Positions 57,636 through 64,000 of a stretch of 64,000 nt of DNA are shown piece by piece. The notes beneath the pieces were generated by a model that searched no databases, was not told the DNA's origin, and saw nothing but the letters and a program-made list of their open reading frames with translations. The stretch's first letter is position 1, and each line of letters opens with the position of its first letter. The DNA lies in contig JAPEVF010000169.1 of assembly GCA_029747585.1 (NCBI GenBank), positions 1 through 64,000 of the forward strand. Direction: 5' to 3'. Source of the DNA: Pleurotus djamor. Taxonomy: Eukaryota; Basidiomycota; Agaricomycetes; Agaricales; Pleurotaceae. A program made the position numbers and the translations under genes.

Positions 57636-58997
57636 TCACTTTTCACCAGCTGCAGCTGAAGGGAACGAACCGAAGAGGTCTGGGTGCTTGGGTAACGGCG
57701 ATTCACTATAAATCGCGTAGATATGTCAGTGTTAAGCCATAAGTACGGAGAGGGTATTATTCTGACCTAAAGTAAGGATGCTGGAGCGCTTCCTCGGCCG
57801 TGATTCGTTGTTCGGGATCGTAGGACAGCATAGCCATCATTAAATCGATGCCAGCGGACGTCAGGTGGGGAAACTTTTGACGAAACTGAGGCGGTTGTGG
57901 AGAAGGCAATGATAGCGTTTTAGCCAAAGGCAACGAAGTGTAATCAGGCCATGACATGTGGGTGGGGGGACCAAGCAGTTTGAAAATCATGGCTAGCAGT
58001 TCGATTTCTCCCTTCGCTTGGAACAGCGGTTCCTTCATCAGGAGCTCTGCGAAAATGCAGCCAACAGACCACATATCTATGGCTGTTGAGTACGTTTTAG
58101 CCCCAAGAAGAATCTCGGGAGCTCTAGAAGGATTGATTCAACGAAGTCAACGCGAGAGGGAATGGGTCCTACCGATACCAAAGTGTCACCACCAATTGGG
58201 TCATCCCTCCTACTCCAACTGGATCGCCATACCTCCGTGCGAGACCAAAATCAGCGACTTTGATTGTCCCTCTGTTGTTCATCAGAAGGTTGCTCGTCTT
58301 GAGGTCCCTATGCAAAATCCAGTTGTTGTGACAATGCTGCACGGCTGACAAGAGTTGCAACATCAAGGTCTTGATTTCGGATTGGAGAAACGGGGAAGGC
58401 ATCAACGTGAGCAAAGTCTTGAGGTCATGCTCGATGAAGTCCATAACCACAAAGACTCTCGAAACGGTGTTGGTAAGTTATCATCAATTGAAGAGAAGTA
58501 GGTAAAACATACTGGGTGAGGGTATCACCAACCACAACCTCGCGTATCCCAACTACGTTCTCGTGACGACATGACATGAGAGCATTGATTTCGCGGAGAG
58601 CAGTGATAGGAAATCCATTCTTTTCTTCGTCTAGCTTCAGCTTTTTCAGAGCCACTATGTCACCAGTTTGTTTATCCCTAGCTCGAAACACCACGCCATA
58701 CGAGCCTTCTTCGATTTGGTTGAGGCGTTCATACGAGTACACGGATCTGGAGGGGGTAATTGAGGGATGCAATGTGCGTGGTGGTGCGTATACGCTGTGC
58801 TGTGCTGCTTGAGGACGTGACGAAGTAGAAGGGATTGGTGAGGGCCGATGGTCACCCTCGGGTGTCGCAGTCCGAGTTTTCGTTCTGCGTTTGGCTGGCT
58901 GAGGTGGTTTATACGGCGTACCAACTTCCTCTTCGTCAGCTGTGTCCCATTTTGATCGTTTTCGAGATGGAGTTGCTGAGTTCGGTGTTGAGGACAT
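57636..58997 (-). CDS. CDK11/PITSLRE-like cyclin-dependent kinase
   Basis: Cyclin-dependent Ser/Thr kinase of the CDK10/CDK11 group (Ppk23 in fission yeast), linked to transcription and splicing. Start [20 protein letters not shown], a basic Ser/Pro-rich head, then [20 protein letters not shown] (Gly loop), [20 protein letters not shown] and RE (cyclin-binding PITALRE helix; PITSLRE in animal CDK11), [75 protein letters not shown] and [20 protein letters not shown]. Ends AAAGEK, TGA at 57636 after a last intron. Another Met at 59018 is in frame. Overlap with the Rap1 gene: none; they converge with about 200 bp between. Confidence 0.9.
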
Positions 58998-59081
58998 CTC
59001 AAGTTTGGAAGGGAACAAAGTTTATTCATGTTTGCATTCATACCTCATACGAGTACCATACGACGAATAAACATGGTGATC

Positions 59082-60566
59082 TCAACGATGCCACATATCT
59101 CGCTCGAAGCACTTCAAGAATGCTTCCCTCGTCTCCCCAACCGGCCAGCCTTTCGTTCCCTCTGTGTCCCCCATCAATGGCTGGATACACACCTCAGCGA
59201 TCCCGTTGAATAAACCTTCAAGGATCCAATGAAGACGCGGTCCCGTAAGCTCGATCGCGGGCTCAGCGTTGATCTCGAGGAGCTTTGTTTGGAAACGAGG
59301 AGATCCAGGCATATGTTCAACGAGAAAATCAATCCCATACAGTTCAAACGCATTGGGTAAGGGCTTGTCGGAATGAGTGCACTTTCTTCAAGACCTCAAC
59401 GGAACGGCGTACCTGGAAATGGACGGGATTCTCGATCCCTGCTTTAAATGTTTCTGCCAATATGGCGGACATTTGCTGTACGATATCGGCGATATCCTCT
59501 TCGGTCAGCGTTCGAGGCGCACTCGCGTTCGGCTCATCGGAGAGAATGGAGAAACCTCGTAGCTCTTCGAATAATCTAACACCGTCTTCGCCTCTGTGCA
59601 CTTGCAAGGATGTATTGGTGAGGTGAGGCGAGAGGTCGACTTTTTGGTTGGTCATGACTGGGGGGTATACATATGGTTGGGCGGAGAACAGGGCTAGCAC
59701 TCGGGTGTAAAGGAAAACCTCGATGGATCCGGAGCAAACACAGTAGGCTCGTAAGTGGAACTGTAAAGTTGTCTGGATCACTGAGCGCGTTTGGAAGGAC
59801 ATGATCTGACTTTATGGCCACGGAGTTCCGGTGAAGGGGTTTCGCTATCTCGAAGGACTTGGTTTGGATCGACCAGAAGAGGTGAACTTTGGTATTCCTA
59901 AGAATTAGGTTCCATACGATTAATCCAAGAATGAGGCCACGAGAATACCTGAATGACAAAGTGGCGTAATTGGGAAGTTGTTACAGCCGTGGCCTCGTCC
60001 TCGTCGTTTTCATCGTCTGAATCATGTTCAAAAGACTGGAAGATGTCATAGAGGCTTTCTTTGCTATTGAACAACCTGATGCCCATTCCACGGTCGGCCA
60101 TACCGGGCTTCAAGATCCACCAAGTATCTTCACCCTCATCTAGTTCTTGTCCCAAGTCCCAAAGTTCATCCGCCCAAAGTTCATCGAGATCGTCAGCGTA
60201 CGAGAGCTCGAAGTCCCAAGTCCGAGGGATCTGATCTCTTAGCGGAGACTCGGGATGCTTGACTAGATAATTCGAGATGCACCGCGACAGAAAGTGCTTT
60301 CGTATGAGAGCTTTGCGGATCGTGTACGAGGACGAGAAGACGCGGTTTGGCTGCGTGTGGGTTAATTCGTGGTCGATGTCATCGTAGGTGGACCACTGTA
60401 TCAATTTTCCTGGTGTTGAGAAAGGAAGAGTTGGTGTTATTTGAATGTTTCCTCCAAGAGACGCGATTGCTTTTGTCACCAAGGCGTGGGTGAGAGGTGC
60501 ATTTGGCCACGAGACGTAGATTAGCAGTGGATCCTTGCCATCGACACCGGGAGTGGTGGTGTCCAT
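59082..60566 (-). CDS. Tubulin-tyrosine ligase family protein
   Basis: ATP-grasp ligase of the TTL family (yeast relative Pby1). Start MDTTTPGVDGKDPLLIYVSW at 60566. ATP-grasp features: WWILKPGMADRGMGIRLF, HFVIQEY, FHLRAYCVCSGSIEVFLYTR, and the C-terminal metal site LLEINAEPAIELTGPRL, ending CFERDMWHR. Two or more introns (around 59945-59890 and 59395-59345) keep frame. An acidic insert (DDENDEDE) lies before the first intron. Fungi rarely retain true tubulin retyrosination, so the substrate is uncertain. It is divergent from MMM1, whose start is 167 bp away. Confidence 0.85.
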
Positions 60567-60732
60567 GAAAAACAGCTTACGCAAATCTTATCTTATCTCG
60601 CTTCGGCATTTATTCGGGAAACCGGTTTTTCAAGGGCGCGTGCTACCGCGCTTCAGTATCAGGTGCAGACGCCAGTCCTCCTCTCACCGTCCAACCTTCC
60701 CAGCGTCGTTACCACCACCCACCTCATGCGCA

Positions 60733-61849
60733 ATGGCTGGCAACTACGTATTCTCGCTACAGCCAACGTTCACGCAGGGCCTCATCTTCGGGCAGCTTTC
60801 TATCCTCGTCCTGCTTATCCTTATCCTCAAATACCTCTTCCTGGACTCCAGTCAATACCCCTTCGAAAGCTCAACCTATCATCCTCGCGTAGATGGAAAT
60901 AACATTTCGCTTCGCAACCGCAGCACTGCCAGCCATGCAAAGGAGGAGGATGTCGCCCCAGGGGGCACTACCGAGTCTTCAGAATGGCTCAATATGCTTC
61001 TCCAACAGGTGTGTCTGTTCGTTTCCACTTCGCATTGCATCTTATCCTTTCCTACTCAAAGATAGTCGACGTTTACCGTGGCAAACTTCGAGACGACCTT
61101 CCTGGTCCTGAAGGCGACGAAATTGCTCGGAAGCGCGTAGAAGACTTCGCAAACAAAATAAGACCAGCTAGCTTTCTGGTAAACCTATGTCTTCTCAGAC
61201 TTCAGCCAGGCCTGTCTGACCGAATGCATTTCTCAGGACTATATACAAATCCATTCTGTCGATCTCGGTGTGTCTGCACCTCGCATTGACCAGGTTTCTG
61301 TTAGACGCCAGAAGACGACGGAACCGTTGTCGGTTAGCAACGAATGGTTCACCACCTTGTATCATGTCTCACATACCTTGCAGGAATCAGAACTGCACAT
61401 AACATACACCGATACCGTCTCAATATCCTTGTCGACATCGTACCTCTTCAACTACCCCATGCCATCTTTCGCGCGACTCCCAGTCACATTGACTGTATCA
61501 CTCTCCCTATTTAAATCTTCCGTAAGTACTTATACCTCTTTTTAGCTACTTAGACTCACGTCTACAACTTCCCGAAGATTGTATTAACGACACCCCCAAT
61601 CGCCGCTCCCACTCCTGTAATAACATTCACAGTCTCCCCAGAGTTCACCCTCGACCTAACGACCACGTCTCTTATGGGCAGTCGTGCCAAGCTGGCAAAC
61701 GTACCAAAACTGCACGAGTTAATACAACACCAGGTCCGAAAAGTGCTTGCCTCGAAAGCATCATGGCAGGTTGTCCTACCTGGACTTGCNACNGTGTCTC
61801 AAGTACAACAGCAAATCAAGAAGGAAAGCTTAGAGGAAGACACTTGGTA
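60733..61849 (+). CDS. MMM1: Maintenance of mitochondrial morphology protein 1 (ERMES)
   Basis: ER-membrane subunit of the ERMES complex that tethers ER and mitochondria and moves phospholipid. Start MAGNYVFSLQPTFTQGLIFG, one N-terminal membrane segment (LIFGQLSILVLLILILKYL), then the SMP lipid-binding domain: SEWLNMLLQQIVDVYRGKL, GDEIARKRVEDFANKIRP, HSVDLGVSAPRI, HITYTDTVSISLSTSYLFNY, PEFTLDLTTTSLMGSRAKLA, VPKLHELIQHQV and VVLPGLATV. Ends LEEDTW, TAG at 61847. Introns after MLLQQ, after RPASFL, after EPLS and after FKSS all keep frame. Length is normal. Two Ns at wobble positions. Very secure. Confidence 0.95.
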
Positions 61850-61971
61850 GCANACCTGGTTNCACCATGTTTGTATTATTGCACACACCTTCCCTTTTAC
61901 NTTGCTCGTACGCTAGCCTACGGAACAGTTCTGTTATTTGAGGGTATCCTACTACTGTATTTATGTATCAT

Positions 61972-62749
61972 TTATACGCCTAGATCGTCCAACCACGCTC
62001 TAACNTTTGCTAAGATGGCGGCCTCGTCGGTTTTTGGAACCACGTACGTGCTCACATAGCCCGTGTCGTCCAGACTTCGACGCTGCTGAATGGCCTTGAN
62101 CTCGTCCATGGTTCCCAACACCGCCATAGGGAATTTCATTTCAAAGTTGAATTCATTGAGAGGGGTCGGAAGGAGATGACCCGCGAGCCCATCATTGGAA
62201 GGGGGTGGAGAGATGAGNAACAGACCAGAGGCACGGTGNGAGGATATATAGGTTTGGGCAATGAGTGCAGCAGTCGATCTCGCCAACACGATCGGCGGGA
62301 AGGGTGCCAAACCTTGAGCATGAGATAGACAGCCAAGTAGCTCTGTAAAAGTGCTTAGTACTTTCTAGGTACTACGGAGGAAAGAAAAAGACGTTTACTG
62401 ACCAGACTCAAAGAACTTCATNANTGAGCGAGAGTCGTCGAAGGGGACAGCGGGTATATCCAGATCACAGTGAATTGACGAGAAACCGTCTTTAGATAGA
62501 GAANACGCGACTTCTTCGATGCTAGAACACGCTTTGGTTAACACTTAGTGGTAGAATATACCTACAGACGTACTCATGGGCAGAGTGGGGATCCNACTTA
62601 GCAGCAGAGACGAAAAGCAGCGGTGTTGGAGCCTCCCGAGGGGCCTTTGGGTCAGGCTCAATTACCCTCGTGGTTGAGGCATATCGTCGCGCTACGTAGT
62701 GAAATGCACGGTCTTGAATCCGAACCAAACGAGGAAGTAAAGAAACCAT
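61972..62749 (-). CDS. Small alpha/beta-hydrolase-like protein
   Basis: About 215 residues. Start MVSLLPRLVRIQDRAFHYVA, Arg-rich and acid-poor, then RRYASTTRVIEPD: a plausible mitochondrial presequence. After one intron: EVASSLSKDGFSSIHCDLDI, then after another GLAPFPPIVLARSTAALIAQ (a region where a hydrolase nucleophile elbow would lie, but no GxSxG is visible), ASGLVLISPPPS, and the C-terminal VPKTDEAAILAxVRAWLDDL. The layout resembles small fungal alpha/beta-hydrolase-fold proteins lacking a clear catalytic triad. Several Ns. Divergent from RPB8 with only 54 bp between starts. Function is not known. Confidence 0.6.
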
Positions 62750-62803
62750 GGAAGTCACAGACGCCGTGACGCACGGCGTGACCNCGNCTCTTCATTCCTT
62801 GCA

Positions 62804-63452
62804 ATGACCTCAACGGCGTCCAACGTCGTCTTCAATGACATCTTTACGATAAATGACATCGACAAGGAAGGGAAGAAATTTGANCGNGGTGCGTACTTCA
62901 GCTTGCTTGATAACCACATCCGACTGATTGTGTGGTCACTCTGCAGTGTCGCGATTATATGCTCATTCAAAAAATTACGATATGGCCCTTACACTAGACT
63001 ACAACATCGAACTATTCCCTCTACGTTCTGACCAAAGCTTTGCACTGGCTCTGGCATCCTCTCTCGCTCGTGGCGATGGTCCTGCTAATGCTGCAAGTAA
63101 TGCCGACGACGCTGAGGATAAAGATCGAGATGTTTGGAGGCCTGATGGGAAGGGGCGAAGAGGTCTTGAAGAAGATTACGAGTATGTGATGTATGGGAAG
63201 GTATGTTACACCTGATCCTATTACTGGTGGGGTGCACTCAATGTTGTTCCATAGGTCTACAAATTCGACGGCGGAACGAGTGAGATTGTGTGAGTTCCAT
63301 ATGCAATGTATTTCTCTGATCCTCACGGTCTCCATCTTAACAGCACGGCCTATGCCTCCTTTGGTGGTCTTTTGATGTCATTGACTGGTTCCTTTCGGCA
63401 TATGACAAGTATTGTACTTGGAGACCCTGTGTATCTTTTGATGCGTCGGTGA
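62804..63452 (+). CDS. RPB8: RNA polymerases I, II and III shared subunit RPABC3
   Basis: Common small subunit of all three nuclear RNA polymerases. Exon 1: MTSTASNVVFNDIFTINDID, KEGKKFDR. An intron (with donor GTGCGT next to two Ns) leads to VSRLYAHSKNYDMALTLDYN, IELFPLRSDQSFALALASSL, then DVWRPDGKGRRGLEEDYEYV, MYGK; intron; VYKFDGGTSEIV; intron; TAYASFGGLLMSLTGSFRHM and GDPVYLLMRR with TGA at 63450. The length (about 155 residues) and motifs are exactly those of Rpb8. The start at 62804 is the only good ATG. Shares a very short promoter with the hydrolase-like gene. Confidence 0.95.
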
Positions 63453-63591
63453 CCGCGGATGTTTGTATTTCCCCACTCTACCAAAATCAATGAATCTTGC
63501 CTAACGCAAGCAGGATATATCTATTGCAGAAAATAATGAATGGTGACTGATGATGATGAACAATGAACAATGAACGAATGCAAAACGATGG

Positions 63592-64000
63592 CTATGAATG
63601 TGGTCCAGCACGTAAATCCCTTAATCTCCCAATCACCTCTCCGAGGTTGGCCTCCTTGTCTTGATGCCTCTCAAACAAGCCCCAGAACCTGCCTGGTATA
63701 TCAATCTTGATATCAACTCCCTCGCCTGAGGGGGTTTGAGGAGCTTCAACCCGACTATGTTCGTCGCTTTGACGAACGGAATCAGAAATGTTCTGGTAAT
63801 CCACTCCAAAGAAACGTATCAGCTTGGCGATCCGGATACGGCGTTCTCGGAAGGATGGCATCGTGTAGGATTGGATGGATGAAACAGACGCCCTTCGCGA
63901 TTGTGCTGCGAGGCTGGTGTCCAGCGATGGCGCTCTTGACGTCGAGAGCCGGCCTTCCTCCTCTGGTGCGGTTATGAAACCTGCTTCGGATGTTGTCGTC
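63592..64000 (-). CDS. Hypothetical protein, 5' end outside window
   Basis: An open frame runs from the right edge to a stop at 63592 without an intron (about 135 residues visible). It contains a Ser/Arg-rich part (SLAAQSRRASVSSIQSYTMP), then SFRERRIRIAKLIRFFGVDY and a C-terminus with FWGLFERHQDKEANLGEVIG and RLRDLR. The RRxRxAKLxxFFGVDY block recurs in basidiomycete proteins of unknown role, often at the end of larger signalling proteins; I cannot name the family. A Met at 63861 is internal, not necessarily the start. Confidence 0.55.
   Translation of the reverse strand, partial: TTTSEAGFITAPEEEGRLSTSRAPSLDTSLAAQSRRASVSSIQSYTMPSFRERRIRIAKLIRFFGVDYQNISDSVRQSDEHSRVEAPQTPSGEGVDIKIDIPGRFWGLFERHQDKEANLGEVIGRLRDLRAGPHS

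Overview
The window is nuclear DNA from a filamentous basidiomycete, most likely a mushroom-forming agaricomycete. Almost every gene is cut by many 45-60 nt GT-AG introns, often with a visible CTRAY branch point. Genes are dense and use both strands. The protein set (HET-domain, F-box/RNI, alpha-arrestin, ERMES and Rap1 proteins) fits that group. There is no CRISPR, operon or prokaryotic signal. Single Ns are scattered through the sequence, and several of them behave as phantom extra bases beside homopolymers that break otherwise intact reading frames.

Region 1-22.7 kb. A mitochondrial cation-diffusion transporter runs off the left edge. It is followed by an iron-containing (maleylacetate reductase-type) dehydrogenase head-to-head with a flavin-reductase-like gene, a 5.2 kb Sec7/PH gene whose catalytic finger looks degenerate, and a membrane-anchored HET-domain gene. 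Next come an NFKBIL1-like DnaJ-related gene, CK2 alpha divergent from MCM2, MIA40, and the 5' part of SND1 (Tudor-SN). SND1 stops abruptly in a cluster of Ns near 22.72 kb.

Region 22.7-35.2 kb is the odd part. It holds an unrecognised, apparently broken gene with a Thr/Pro-rich C-terminus, then about 7 kb with no supportable gene but several small repeats. Two convergent F-box genes follow (one lacks its 5' end), and then the 3' half of a phosphate transporter. At about 35.19 kb the transporter abuts, head-to-head, a cyclin H (CCL1) gene that lacks its own 5' end. Both edges of this segment cut through genes, which suggests a rearrangement or a mis-join.

Region 35.2-64 kb is again ordinary and gene-dense. 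It contains a DUF1764 gene, SWI1 (ARID subunit of SWI/SNF), an alpha-arrestin with PPxY motifs, a Rab5-type GTPase, a secreted alginate-lyase-domain protein with a low-complexity insert, and a peroxisomal acyl-CoA synthetase ending in SKL. Then come a long CNH+GYF protein, a D-2-hydroxyglutarate/D-lactate dehydrogenase, a Rap1-type telomere protein, a CDK11-like kinase, a tubulin-tyrosine-ligase family gene, MMM1, a small alpha/beta-hydrolase-like gene, RPB8 and a gene cut by the right edge.

The genes are mostly unrelated housekeeping functions. Possible functional links are the dehydrogenase/flavin-reductase pair (aromatic or quinol catabolism) and the mitochondrial set (transporter, MIA40, MMM1, 2-hydroxyacid dehydrogenase), which is scattered rather than clustered.
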